DNA from: JAMHWF01 sp048500255
Lineage (GTDB): Bacteria; Pseudomonadota; Gammaproteobacteria; Burkholderiales; Burkholderiaceae_C
Reading direction: 5' to 3'
Assembly (NCBI GenBank): GCA_048500255.1
Contig: JASNYH010000009.1
Location: 62,001-126,000, forward strand
Length of the DNA stretch: 64,000 nucleotides
Notes under the pieces: generated by a model
The model's database searches: none
What the model was told of the DNA's origin: nothing
What the model saw: only the letters and a program-made list of their open reading frames with translations
Made by a program: the position numbers and the translations under genes
In this document: positions 54,949-63,523 of the stretch, one piece after another
Layout: the number at the start of each line of letters is the position of its first letter
Position numbering within the stretch: position 1 is the stretch's first letter

Positions 54949-54954
54949 CGCCGG

Positions 54955-55494
54955 ATGACCCGCGAACCGATTCCGACCCTGTTGTCGACGGCGGTGCTCG
55001 AGCGCGCGGTGCTCGTGCTCAACCACCTGCTGGATGCCGAACCGGCGGCGGCCGAGCGCCTGCGCGCCCACGCCGGGCGCCGCGTCGAGTGCACGCTGGC
55101 CGACTGGCCGGCTGCGCTGCCGCCGCTGCCGTCGCTGGTGTTCGTCGTGACGCCGGCAGGGCTGCTCGAATGGAGCGGGCCGCAGCCGCCGCAGGGCGCG
55201 CCCGACCTGCACCTGCGCGTCGAGGCCGGCAACCCGGCCCTCGCGCTGCTGCGCGCTGCCGCCGGCGAGCGCCCGCCGGTGTCGATCCGGGGCGACGCGG
55301 CGTTCGCCTCCGACCTGAACTGGCTGCTCGACCACCTGCGCTGGGACGCCGAGGACGACCTCGCGCGGCTCGTCGGCCCGGGCGCGGCGCATCAGCTCGT
55401 CGCCGCCGTGCGGCCGCTGGCGCATGGCGTGCGCGCGGCGCTGCGCGGCCTGGCGGCGGCCGTCGACCGCGGCGCCGCTCGCGGCGCGCCATGA
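54955..55494 (+). CDS. ubiJ: Ubiquinone biosynthesis accessory factor UbiJ (SCP2 domain)
   Basis: A 179-residue protein with an N-terminal SCP2 sterol-carrier-like domain (ALVLNHLLDAEPAAAERLRA, DLHLRVEAG, VSIRGDAAF). UbiJ scaffolds the Ubi metabolon and binds ubiquinone intermediates, working with UbiB and UbiK. Ala/Arg-rich tail. The ATGA overlap with ubiB and gene order ubiJ-ubiB support the call; its usual neighbour ubiE is 33.8 kb upstream. Confidence 0.88.
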   Translation: MTREPIPTLLSTAVLERAVLVLNHLLDAEPAAAERLRAHAGRRVECTLADWPAALPPLPSLVFVVTPAGLLEWSGPQPPQGAPDLHLRVEAGNPALALLRAAAGERPPVSIRGDAAFASDLNWLLDHLRWDAEDDLARLVGPGAAHQLVAAVRPLAHGVRAALRGLAAAVDRGAARGAP

Positions 55495-57050
55495 GGCACG
55501 TCTCCCGCATCGTCGTCATCGTCTTCACCGTCCTGCGCTACGGGCTCGACGAGCTGGTGCTGTCCGGCTTCGGCGGCCGCCGGCTGCGCTGGCTGGCGCG
55601 CGTTTCGGCGCGTGTGCGCGGCCTGAACGCGCCGCGCGGCCAGCGCATGCGCCTCGCGCTCGAGCGCCTGGGGCCGATCTTCGTCAAGTTCGGCCAGGTG
55701 CTGTCGACGCGGCGCGACCTGCTGCCGCCCGACATCGCCGACGAGCTGGCGCGGCTGCAGGACCGCGTGCCGCCGTTCCCTGCGGCGCGCGCGCGTGCCC
55801 TCGTCGAGCAGGCGTTCGGCCGCCCGCTGGATGCCGTCTTCGCGCGCTTCGACGCCGAGCCGGTGGCCAGCGCGTCGATCGCCCAGGTGCACTTCGCGGC
55901 GCTGAAGGACGGGCGCGAGGTCGCCGTCAAGGTGCTGCGCCCCGGCATGCTCGACGTGATCGAGGACGACCTGGCGCTGATGCGCACGCTGGCCCGCGCG
56001 GTCGAGCGCGTGTCCGCCGACGGCCGGCGGCTGCGCCCGCGCGAAGTCGTCGCCGAGTTCGACATGTACCTGCACGATGAGCTCGACCTGGTGCGCGAGG
56101 CGGCCAACGCCGCCCAGCTGCGCCGCAACATGGCCGGTCTCGAGTTGCTGATGATCCCCGAGATGGTGTGGGAGCTGTGCACGTCCTCCGTCATCGTGAT
56201 GGAGCGCATGCACGGCGTGCCGATCAGCCAGATGGCGCGGCTGCGCGAGGCTGGAGTCGACATCAAGAAGCTCGCGCGCGACGGCGTGACGATCTTCTTC
56301 ACGCAGGTGTTCCGCGACGGCTTCTTCCACGCCGACATGCACCCGGGCAACATCCAGGTCAGCCTCGATCCGGCCACGTTCGGGCGCTACATCGGGCTCG
56401 ACTTCGGCATCGTCGGCACGCTGACGGAGTTCGACAAGGAGTACCTGGCGCAGAACTTCGTCGCCTTCTTCCGCCGCGACTACAAGCGCGTCGCCGAGCT
56501 GCATGTGGAGAGCGGCTGGGTGCCAGCGACGACACGCGTCGACGCGCTCGAGGGCGCGATCCGCGCCGTCTGCGAGCCGCACTTCGACCGCCCGCTCAAG
56601 GACATCTCGCTGGGCATCGTGCTGCTGCGGCTGTTCCAGGCATCGCGGCGCTTCAACGTCGAGATCCAGCCGCAGCTCGTGCTGCTGCAGAAGACGCTGC
56701 TCAACGTCGAGGGGCTGGGTCGCCAGCTCGACCCCGAGCTCGATCTCTGGCATACCGCCAAGCCTTTCCTCGAGAACTGGATGAACGAGCAGATCGGCTG
56801 GCGCGGCCTGGTGCAGCGCCTCAAGGACGAGGCGCCTCGTTACGTGCAACTGCTGCCCGAGCTGCCGCGGCTGGTGCACCAGGCGCTGCAGCCGCGCACG
56901 CCCAGCGAGCCGCAGGCGCTGCTTGCGCTGGTCGCCGAGCAGCGGCGCACGAACCGGCTGCTGCGCATCGTCGCCTGGGCGGTGGCCGGCGTCTTCGCTG
57001 CGCTGGCCGCCTGGCTGGCGGCGGCACTGACGGGCCGCGGCTGGGCGTGA
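55491..57050 (+). CDS. ubiB: Ubiquinone biosynthesis atypical kinase-like protein UbiB
   Basis: A 519-residue member of the ABC1/ADCK/UbiB family required for ubiquinone synthesis. Hallmarks: KFGQ motif (66-69) in FVKFGQVLSTRRDLLP; Ala-rich loop ASASIAQVHFA; HADMHPGN (from 280); the DFG metal site in GLDFGIVGTL; two C-terminal membrane helices (IVAWAVAGVFAALAAWLAAA). It overlaps ubiJ by 4 bases. The 100-bp gap after it contains no recognised feature except an isolated GATAAT at 57105-57110. Confidence 0.95.
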   Translation: MRHVSRIVVIVFTVLRYGLDELVLSGFGGRRLRWLARVSARVRGLNAPRGQRMRLALERLGPIFVKFGQVLSTRRDLLPPDIADELARLQDRVPPFPAARARALVEQAFGRPLDAVFARFDAEPVASASIAQVHFAALKDGREVAVKVLRPGMLDVIEDDLALMRTLARAVERVSADGRRLRPREVVAEFDMYLHDELDLVREAANAAQLRRNMAGLELLMIPEMVWELCTSSVIVMERMHGVPISQMARLREAGVDIKKLARDGVTIFFTQVFRDGFFHADMHPGNIQVSLDPATFGRYIGLDFGIVGTLTEFDKEYLAQNFVAFFRRDYKRVAELHVESGWVPATTRVDALEGAIRAVCEPHFDRPLKDISLGIVLLRLFQASRRFNVEIQPQLVLLQKTLLNVEGLGRQLDPELDLWHTAKPFLENWMNEQIGWRGLVQRLKDEAPRYVQLLPELPRLVHQALQPRTPSEPQALLALVAEQRRTNRLLRIVAWAVAGVFAALAAWLAAALTGRGWA

Positions 57051-57151
57051 CGCGGGCCGCGCCGCCGCGCCCGGCGCGCGCGTCGGCAGCGCGGCCGTTG
57101 CGCCGATAATCCTGCCCCAGCCGCCATCCCCCGAGCCCCGAGGCCCTGTCC

Positions 57152-58603
57152 ATGCTCTTGACGCTGGTCATCTTCTACCTGCTGGTCACGATCGCCATCG
57201 GCCTGTGGGCCGCCAAGCGCGTCAAGAACACGGCCGACTTCGCCATCGCCGGGCGCCACCTGCCGCTGGTGATGATCGTGACGACGACGTTCGCTACCTG
57301 GTTCGGCTCCGAGACGGTGCTCGGCATCCCCGCCAAGTTCGTGGAGGGCGGGCTCGGCGGCATCGTCGAGGATCCGTTCGGCGCCGGCACCTGCCTGATC
57401 CTCGTCGGCCTATTCTTCGCCGCCAAGCTCTACAAGATGACGCTGCTGACGATCAGCGACTACTATCGCGAGCGCTATGGCCGCGGCATCGAGGTCGCGT
57501 GCTCGCTGATCATCATCCTGAGCTACCTCGGCTGGGTGTCGGCGCAGGTCACGGCGCTCGGGCTGGTGTTCAACCTGCTGTCGGGCGGCGCGATCAGCGT
57601 TCCGACGGGCATGGTGCTCGGCACCGCGTCGATCCTCGCCTACACGCTGTTCGGCGGTATGTGGTCGGTGGCCGTCACCGACTTCGTGCAGATGATCATC
57701 CTCGTCGTCGGCCTGTCGATCATCGCCGTGTTCGCGGCCGACCAGGCCGGCGGTGCCGACAAGGTGATCGAGCTGGCGGTCAGCCGCGACCTGTTCCAGT
57801 TCCTGCCCGAGCCGAGCTTCACGCAGATCGCCTTCTTCGTCGCCGCGGCGATCACGATGATGCTCGGCTCCGTGCCGCAGCAGGACGTGTTCCAGCGCGT
57901 CATGTCGGCCAACAGCGAGCGCGCCGCGACGCGCGGGCCGGTGATCGGCGGTGCCGCCTACATCCTGTTCGCCTTCGTGCCGATGTTCATCGTCACCAGC
58001 GCGTTGCTCATCATGCCCGAGCGCGCCGCCGAGCTGATCGCGGAGGATCCGCAGAAGGTGATCCCCACGCTCGTGATGGAGCGCATGCCCTTCGCGATGC
58101 AGGTCGTCTTCTTCGGCGCGCTGCTGTCGGCGCTCAAGTCGACCGCGTCGGCCACGCTGCTCGCGCCGTCGGTCACCTTCGTCGAGAACATCTGGTGCCA
58201 GTTCTTCCGGCGCCAGAGCGACCGCCAGGAGCTGTGGACGATGCGCGTCGCCGTGCTCGTGTTCAGCGTCTGCGTCTGCGTCTATGCGATCGCGCTGCAG
58301 GGCACGTCGATCTACGACATGGTGTCGGGCGCCTACCAGGTGACGCTGGTCGGCGCCTTCGTGCCGCTGGCCTTCGGCCTGTACTGGCGGCGCGCCACGA
58401 CGCAGGGCGCCGTCTTCTCCATCGTGCTGGGCGTGCTGACCTGGGCGCTGTTCATCGCCACGCCGGCCGGCGAGGCGTTCCCGGCGCAGCTTGCCGGCTT
58501 CCTGATGGCCATCGTCGGCATCGTCGTCGGCTCGCTCGGTCCGCAGGCCGTCGTGCGCAACCGTCACGGCAGCCATCACCGCATCGTCGGCTTGAACGCC
58601 TGA
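57152..58603 (+). CDS. Sodium:solute symporter family transporter
   Basis: A 483-residue membrane protein with about 13 helices of the SSS family. Blocks seen: DFAIAGRHLPLVMIVTTTFA (TM2, with the conserved GR), GSETVLGIPAKFVEGG, VAVTDFVQMIILVVGL (SSS signature region), GAYQVTLVGAFVPLAFGLYW. The substrate is not determined; short-chain carboxylates, proline and other solutes are all used in this family. Sits alone, 101 bp after ubiB. Confidence 0.88.
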   Translation: MLLTLVIFYLLVTIAIGLWAAKRVKNTADFAIAGRHLPLVMIVTTTFATWFGSETVLGIPAKFVEGGLGGIVEDPFGAGTCLILVGLFFAAKLYKMTLLTISDYYRERYGRGIEVACSLIIILSYLGWVSAQVTALGLVFNLLSGGAISVPTGMVLGTASILAYTLFGGMWSVAVTDFVQMIILVVGLSIIAVFAADQAGGADKVIELAVSRDLFQFLPEPSFTQIAFFVAAAITMMLGSVPQQDVFQRVMSANSERAATRGPVIGGAAYILFAFVPMFIVTSALLIMPERAAELIAEDPQKVIPTLVMERMPFAMQVVFFGALLSALKSTASATLLAPSVTFVENIWCQFFRRQSDRQELWTMRVAVLVFSVCVCVYAIALQGTSIYDMVSGAYQVTLVGAFVPLAFGLYWRRATTQGAVFSIVLGVLTWALFIATPAGEAFPAQLAGFLMAIVGIVVGSLGPQAVVRNRHGSHHRIVGLNA

Positions 58604-58652
58604 GAGGCCGTCCCCATCTGCGGCGCGGGTCGGTTCCGCAGTTCGGCGCCGT

Positions 58653-58658
58653 TATAAT
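58653..58658 (+). promoter_or_regulatory. -10 element for the FmdB-DUF502-aspS operon
   Basis: A perfect TATAAT, 27 nt before the FmdB ATG and 49 nt after the symporter stop. The sequence 17 bp upstream (TCGGTT) is a poor -35 box. The surrounding AT-rich run (ATAATTTTTCGTTTCGAATC) stands out in this GC-rich window. Confidence 0.55.
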
Positions 58659-58685
58659 TTTTCGTTTCGAATCAAGGGTTTAGAC

Positions 58686-59030
58686 ATGCCGATTTACGCC
58701 TACCGCTGCTCGGCCTGCGGTCACGCGAAAGACGTGCTGCAAAAGATCAGCGATCCGCCGCTCGCCGTATGTCCCGCGTGCGGCGTGGCAGCCTTCGCCA
58801 AGCAGGTCACCGCCGCCGGCTTTCAGCTCAAGGGCACGGGCTGGTACGTCACCGACTTCCGCGGCGGCAACAACGGGGCCAAGCCGGCGGCGGGCGGCGA
58901 CGCCGCCAAGAGCGACGCCGCGAGCGGCGCAGCGCCCGCGCCCGCTCCGGCCGCCGCCGCGCCCGCCGCGGCACCGGCCGCCGCGCCCGCCGCGGCACCG
59001 GCCGCCGCCAAGCCGGCCGGCGGCGACTGA
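58686..59030 (+). CDS. FmdB family zinc-ribbon protein
   Basis: A 114-residue protein. The N-terminal FmdB/CxxC regulatory domain has C8, C11, C29 and C32 (YRCSACGH, VCPACGV) and the family tail GFQLKGTGWYVTDF. From about 75 the chain is a low-complexity Ala/Pro tail built partly from two 24-bp tandem repeats. Function unknown beyond a suggested regulatory role. Followed by DUF502 and aspS, the usual betaproteobacterial neighbours. Confidence 0.9.
   Translation: MPIYAYRCSACGHAKDVLQKISDPPLAVCPACGVAAFAKQVTAAGFQLKGTGWYVTDFRGGNNGAKPAAGGDAAKSDAASGAAPAPAPAAAAPAAAPAAAPAAAPAAAKPAGGD
58953..59000. repeat. Tandem 24-bp repeat in the FmdB tail
   Basis: Two exact copies (58953-58976 and 58977-59000) of a 24-bp unit encoding eight Ala/Pro residues, followed by a partial third copy. 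A likely site of length variation between strains. Confidence 0.85.
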
Positions 59031-59053
59031 CTCCGCGGCCCCAGGGCAAACGC

Positions 59054-59701
59054 GTGAAGAAATATCTCATCGCCGGCCTGCTGGTCTGGCTGCCGCTGGC
59101 GATCACGGTGTGGGTGCTGCACGCCGGCCTCGGCGTGCTCGACGGCATCTTCGGCTGGATGCTGTCGGCCACGCAGGCCGTGCTGCCGGCGTCGGCTTAC
59201 GGCCCGCTCGAGGCGCTGCGCCGCGTGCCGTTCCTCGGCGTCATCGTGACGCTGGCCGCGCTGCTGCTGACGGGCGCGTTCGCGACCAACATCTTCGGTC
59301 AGTGGTGGGTGCACCGCGCCCACGCGCTGATGAACAAGATCCCGATCGTCAAGTCGATCTACAGCTCGGTCAAGCAGGTCTCGGACACGCTGTTTTCGAG
59401 CAGCGGCCAGGCGTTTCGCGAGGCCGTGCTGCTGCAGTACCCGCGCCAGGGCATGTGGACGATCGCCTTCGTCACCGGCCGCCCGGGCGGCGCCGTCGCG
59501 GCGCACCTCGAGCCCGAGCGCTACCTCAGCGTCTACGTGCCGACGACGCCCAACCCGACGTCGGGCTTCTTCCTGATCGTGTCGCGCGCCGACGTGATCG
59601 CGCTGCCGATGAGCGTCGACGAGGCGCTCAAGTACATCATCTCGATGGGCGTCGTCGCGCCGCCGGTGCAGTCCGTCGTCGCGCAGAATGCATCGCGCTG
59701 A
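59054..59701 (+). CDS. DUF502 family membrane protein
   Basis: A 215-residue protein with two N-terminal transmembrane helices (LIAGLLVWLPLAITVWVLHA; VPFLGVIVTLAALLLTGAF) and a soluble domain. Family blocks: KIPIVKSIYSSVKQVSDTLF, YVPTTPNPTSGFFLIV. Function unknown. It starts with GTG at 59054 (VKKYLIAGLL), 23 bp after FmdB, and is followed 40 bp later by aspS. Confidence 0.9.
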   Translation: MKKYLIAGLLVWLPLAITVWVLHAGLGVLDGIFGWMLSATQAVLPASAYGPLEALRRVPFLGVIVTLAALLLTGAFATNIFGQWWVHRAHALMNKIPIVKSIYSSVKQVSDTLFSSSGQAFREAVLLQYPRQGMWTIAFVTGRPGGAVAAHLEPERYLSVYVPTTPNPTSGFFLIVSRADVIALPMSVDEALKYIISMGVVAPPVQSVVAQNASR

Positions 59702-59741
59702 GCCGGCGCGCCGGCCCGAGCCCCTTTTCCGGAGTGATTCC

Positions 59742-61538
59742 ATGCGTACCACCTATTGCGGTCTGGTCAGCGAAGCGCTGATGGGCCAGACCGTCACGCT
59801 GATGGGCTGGGTGCACCGCCGTCGCGACCACGGCGGCGTCATCTTCGTCGACCTGCGCGACCGCGAGGGCATCGTGCAGGTCGTCTGCGACCCCGACCGC
59901 CAGGCGATGTTCGCCGCCGCCGAAGACGTTCGCAACGAGTACTGCCTGAAGATCGTCGGCCTGGTGCGCCCGCGTCCCGCAGGTACCGAGAACCCGCACC
60001 TCACCAGCGGCAAGATCGAGGTGCTGGCGCACGAGCTCGAGGTGCTCAACCCGAGCGTCACGCCGCCATTCCAGCTCGACGACGACAACCTGTCGGAGAC
60101 GACGCGCCTGACGCACCGCGTGCTCGACCTGCGCCGCCCGCAGATGCAGAAGAACCTGATGCTGCGCTACCGCGTCGCGATGGAGGTGCGCAAGTTCCTC
60201 GATGCGCACGGCTTCGTCGACATCGAGACGCCGATGCTCACCAAGAGCACGCCCGAAGGCGCGCGCGACTATCTCGTGCCCAGCCGCGTCAACGAAGGCA
60301 TGTTCTTCGCGCTGCCGCAGTCGCCGCAGCTGTTCAAGCAGTTGCTGATGGTCGCGGGCTTCGACCGCTACTACCAGATCACCAAGTGCTTCCGTGACGA
60401 GGACCTTCGCGCCGACCGCCAGCCCGAGTTCACGCAGATCGACATCGAGACCTCGTTCATGAACGAGGACGAGATCCGCTCCATGTTCGAGGGCATGATC
60501 CGCAGCGTCTTCAAGTCGGCGCTCGGCGTCGAGCTGCCGGCGTATCCGGTAATGACGTATGCCGACGCGATGCACCGCTACGGCTCCGACAAGCCAGACC
60601 TGCGCGTCAGGCTCGAGTTCACCGAGCTGACCGACGTGATGAAGGACGTCGATTTCAAGGTGTTCTCGTCGGCCGCCACGATGGCCGGCGGCCGCGTCGC
60701 CGCGCTGCACGTGCCCGGCGGCGGCGAGATGAGCCGCGGCGAGATCGACGCCTACACCGAGTTCGTCAAGATCTACGGCGCGCGCGGGCTGGCCTGGATC
60801 AAGGTCAACGACGCCGCCAAGGGTCGCGACGGCCTGCAGTCGCCGATCGTCAAGAACCTGCACGACGCCGCCGTCGCCGAGATCCTGCGCCGCTGCGGCG
60901 CAGGCAACGGCGACCTGATCTTCTTCGGCGCCGACAAGGAGCGCGTCGTCAACGACGCGCTCGGCGCGCTGCGCGTCAAGATCGGCCACAGCGAGTTCGG
61001 CCGCAGCCGCGGGCTGTTCGAGGACCGCTGGGCGCCGCTGTGGGTGGTCGACTTCCCGATGTTCGAGTACGACGAGGACGCCGGCCGCTGGAACGCGGTG
61101 CACCACCCGTTCACGGCGCCGAAGGACGGCCACGAGGACTACATGGACAGCGACCCCGGCCGCTGCATCTCCAAGGCCTACGACATGGTGCTCAACGGCT
61201 GGGAGCTCGGCGGCGGCTCGGTGCGCATTCACCGCGCCGATGTGCAGAGCAAGGTGTTCGCCGCGCTGAAGATCGGCGAGCAGGAGGCGGCACAGAAGTT
61301 CGGCTTCCTGCTCGACGCGCTGAAGTACGGCGCGCCGCCCCACGGCGGCCTGGCGTTCGGACTCGACCGCCTGGTCACGCTGATGACACACGCCGAGTCG
61401 ATCCGCGACGTGATCGCGTTCCCCAAGACGCAGCGCGCGCAGTGCCTGCTGACGCATGCGCCGAGCGCCGTCGACGAGAAGCAGCTGCGCGAGCTGCACA
61501 TCCGGCTGCGCAATCCGCAGGCTGCCGCCGCCTCCTGA
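59742..61538 (+). CDS. aspS: Aspartyl-tRNA synthetase, probably non-discriminating (Asp/Asn)
   Basis: A 598-residue class IIb synthetase of the bacterial type. OB-fold anticodon domain (GWVHRRRDHGGVIFVDLRDR), motif 2 region FRDEDLRADRQPEFTQID, GAD insert domain in the middle, and motif 3 GLAFGLDRLVTLM. His30 in RRRDHGG is the residue associated with charging both tRNA-Asp and tRNA-Asn in relatives with GatCAB. The ATG at 59742 has GGAG 8 nt upstream. Clear operon context. Confidence 0.97.
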   Translation: MRTTYCGLVSEALMGQTVTLMGWVHRRRDHGGVIFVDLRDREGIVQVVCDPDRQAMFAAAEDVRNEYCLKIVGLVRPRPAGTENPHLTSGKIEVLAHELEVLNPSVTPPFQLDDDNLSETTRLTHRVLDLRRPQMQKNLMLRYRVAMEVRKFLDAHGFVDIETPMLTKSTPEGARDYLVPSRVNEGMFFALPQSPQLFKQLLMVAGFDRYYQITKCFRDEDLRADRQPEFTQIDIETSFMNEDEIRSMFEGMIRSVFKSALGVELPAYPVMTYADAMHRYGSDKPDLRVRLEFTELTDVMKDVDFKVFSSAATMAGGRVAALHVPGGGEMSRGEIDAYTEFVKIYGARGLAWIKVNDAAKGRDGLQSPIVKNLHDAAVAEILRRCGAGNGDLIFFGADKERVVNDALGALRVKIGHSEFGRSRGLFEDRWAPLWVVDFPMFEYDEDAGRWNAVHHPFTAPKDGHEDYMDSDPGRCISKAYDMVLNGWELGGGSVRIHRADVQSKVFAALKIGEQEAAQKFGFLLDALKYGAPPHGGLAFGLDRLVTLMTHAESIRDVIAFPKTQRAQCLLTHAPSAVDEKQLRELHIRLRNPQAAAAS

Positions 61539-61581
61539 GCGCCGCACCGGCGCTCGCGCAGCAGCAGGAGTCGCGAAGACG

Positions 61582-62058
61582 GTGGACCGGCCGGCGAAGA
61601 TCCCGGAGTCGGTGCTCGTCGTGATCCACACGGCGGCGCGCGACGTTCTGCTCATCGAGCGTGCCGACCACCCGGGCTACTGGCAGAGCGTGACGGGCGC
61701 CAAGGACCGCCTCGACGAGCCGCTGCTCGAGACGGCGGCGCGCGAGGTGCACGAGGAAACGGGCATCGTCGTCGGCTCGGCCGGCGTACCGCAGCGCTGC
61801 CTGCGCGACTGGGGCATGAGCAACGTCTACGAGATCTATCCGGTGTGGCGCCACCGCTATGCCGACGGCGTCACGCACAACACGGAGCACCTGTTCGGTC
61901 TGCTCGTGCCGCGCGACATCGCCATCACGCTGAACCCACGCGAGCACCTGCGCCACCAGTGGCTGCCGTGGCGCGAGGCGGCCGACCGCTGCTTCTCGCC
62001 GTCCAACGCCGAGGCCATCCTGCAGCTGCCGCGCTTCATCGAGACGGGCGGAGCATGA
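61582..62058 (+). CDS. nudB: Dihydroneopterin triphosphate diphosphatase (Nudix), NudB
   Basis: A 158-residue Nudix hydrolase. The Nudix box reads GAKDRLDEPLLETAAREVHE then ETGIVV, with one extra residue between G and the first E. NudB removes pyrophosphate from dihydroneopterin triphosphate in folate synthesis; YWQSVTGA and HNTEHLFGLLVPR fit this group. Start is GTG at 61582 with GGAG upstream. Overlaps the next gene by 4 bases. Follows aspS, the usual betaproteobacterial order. Confidence 0.88.
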   Translation: MDRPAKIPESVLVVIHTAARDVLLIERADHPGYWQSVTGAKDRLDEPLLETAAREVHEETGIVVGSAGVPQRCLRDWGMSNVYEIYPVWRHRYADGVTHNTEHLFGLLVPRDIAITLNPREHLRHQWLPWREAADRCFSPSNAEAILQLPRFIETGGA

Positions 62059-62861
62059 CGCTCAATCCGTTGCAGTCGTCGGTGCTGCCGCCGTCGAGCC
62101 TCGAGCACGGCGTGCTGCGCGTGGCCACCTACAACATCCACAAGGGCGTGCGCGGCGTCGGGCCGCGCAAGCGGCTGGAGATCCACAACCTGGGCATCGG
62201 CATCGAGGCGCTCGATGCCGACCTGGTGTTCCTGCAGGAAGTCCGCCACTTCCACCACCGCGACGCGCGCCAGTTCGCGCGCACCTGGTTCGGCTGGCCC
62301 GAGGGCGGGCAGGCCGACTTCCTCGCGCCCGAGGGCTACGACGCGGCGTATCGCACTAACGCGTCGACGCGTCACGGCGAGCACGGCAACGCGCTGCTGT
62401 CGCGCTGGCCGATCGGCGACATCGGCCACCACGACGTGTCGGACCACCGCTTCGAGCAGCGCGGCCTGCTGCACGTGCCGGTCGAGTGGAACGGCCGCAC
62501 CGTGCACGCCGTCGTCGCGCACCTCGGGCTGATCCATGCCAGCCGCGTGCGCCAGGTGCAGCGGCTGGCCGACTTCGTCGCGACCCACGTGCCGCCCGGT
62601 GACCTGCTCGTCGTCGCCGGCGACTTCAACGACTGGGGCGAAAAGCTCGACGCGCCGATGGCGGCGGCCTGCGGGCTGCGCCGCGCGCGCGGCATCGAGC
62701 CGCGTGCGCGGCCGACCTTCCCGTCGCTGGCGCCCGTGTTCTCGCTCGACCGCATCTATCTGCGCGGCCTGTCGTGCGTATCGACCTTCGTGCCGCGCGG
62801 CGCCACCTGGGCGCGCATGTCGGACCACCTGCCGCTGGTCGCCGAACTGGTTGCCGACTGA
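62055..62861 (+). CDS. Endonuclease/exonuclease/phosphatase family protein
   Basis: A 268-residue EEP-fold hydrolase: LRVATYNIHKGVRGVG, FLQEV (catalytic Glu), NASTRHGEHGNALLSRWP, VVAHLGL, VVAGDFNDWG and MSDHLPLVAEL (terminal Asp/His pair). All metal and catalytic motifs are present. Its substrate may be a phospholipid head or nucleic acid; not determined. Coupled to nudB by an ATGA overlap, as in many Betaproteobacteria where a cardiolipin synthase gene often follows; that gene is absent here. Confidence 0.9.
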   Translation: MTLNPLQSSVLPPSSLEHGVLRVATYNIHKGVRGVGPRKRLEIHNLGIGIEALDADLVFLQEVRHFHHRDARQFARTWFGWPEGGQADFLAPEGYDAAYRTNASTRHGEHGNALLSRWPIGDIGHHDVSDHRFEQRGLLHVPVEWNGRTVHAVVAHLGLIHASRVRQVQRLADFVATHVPPGDLLVVAGDFNDWGEKLDAPMAAACGLRRARGIEPRARPTFPSLAPVFSLDRIYLRGLSCVSTFVPRGATWARMSDHLPLVAELVAD

Positions 62862-62879
62862 GACCAAAATACCCTCGTT

Positions 62880-63380
62880 ATGCCCGACGACACCATCACC
62901 GACTTCCTGCCGCGACTGGCCCGGCGCTACGAGCCGGGCCGCTGGGTGGGCGGCGTGCGCAAGGCGTTCGGCGCCGTCTCCGAGGTCGTCGAAGGTCCCG
63001 ACGGCATGCTCATCGAGAACCACCCGCCGCACTATCTCGTCGTGCTGTGGAAGCCGCTGCAGGTCGACGACGTCGTGTTGCCGCGCTGGCCGGCCAAGGT
63101 CGCGCTGACCAAGCCCGACACGGCGGCGGCGGTGCGCGAACTGCTCGTCGAAGTGCCGCAGGGCGAGCGCCTGTGGCTGGCCGACCAGCTCGTCGACTGG
63201 GCGCTGATGGCCGAGATCGTGATGATGAGCGAGCCCGGCCTCTCGCACTTCCACTACCGCGAGCTCAAGCAGTTCATCGACCTCGAGCACAAGGCCACGC
63301 TGGCGTCGATCAGCGTCAACTACGGCGGCGACGATGCGATGTACCAGCGCTTCATGAGGACTTCACCGGGGGCGTTCTGA
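62880..63380 (+). CDS. Hypothetical protein, unknown function
   Basis: A 166-residue acidic soluble protein with no signal peptide, membrane helix or recognised motif. Notable segments: PRLARRYEPGRWVGGVRKAF and WLADQLVDWALMAEIVMMSE. It follows the EEP gene by 18 bp. No Shine-Dalgarno precedes the ATG; a CAAAAT lies 9 nt upstream and might serve as -10 of a leaderless transcript. Codon usage is like that of its neighbours, so the gene is probably real. Confidence 0.7.
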   Translation: MPDDTITDFLPRLARRYEPGRWVGGVRKAFGAVSEVVEGPDGMLIENHPPHYLVVLWKPLQVDDVVLPRWPAKVALTKPDTAAAVRELLVEVPQGERLWLADQLVDWALMAEIVMMSEPGLSHFHYRELKQFIDLEHKATLASISVNYGGDDAMYQRFMRTSPGAF

Positions 63381-63523
63381 CGCTCCGCTGCGCGAGCAGA
63401 CGGTGTTTGTCCCGTGCTGGCGCGGCGCAGGCGGCTGCCTACACTGGCGGCGCCATGCCGCCGCGGCCTACGCTGCGTCCCGTCGTGGCGGCAGTTCACA
63501 GGTACGAAACACAGGAGACCGTC

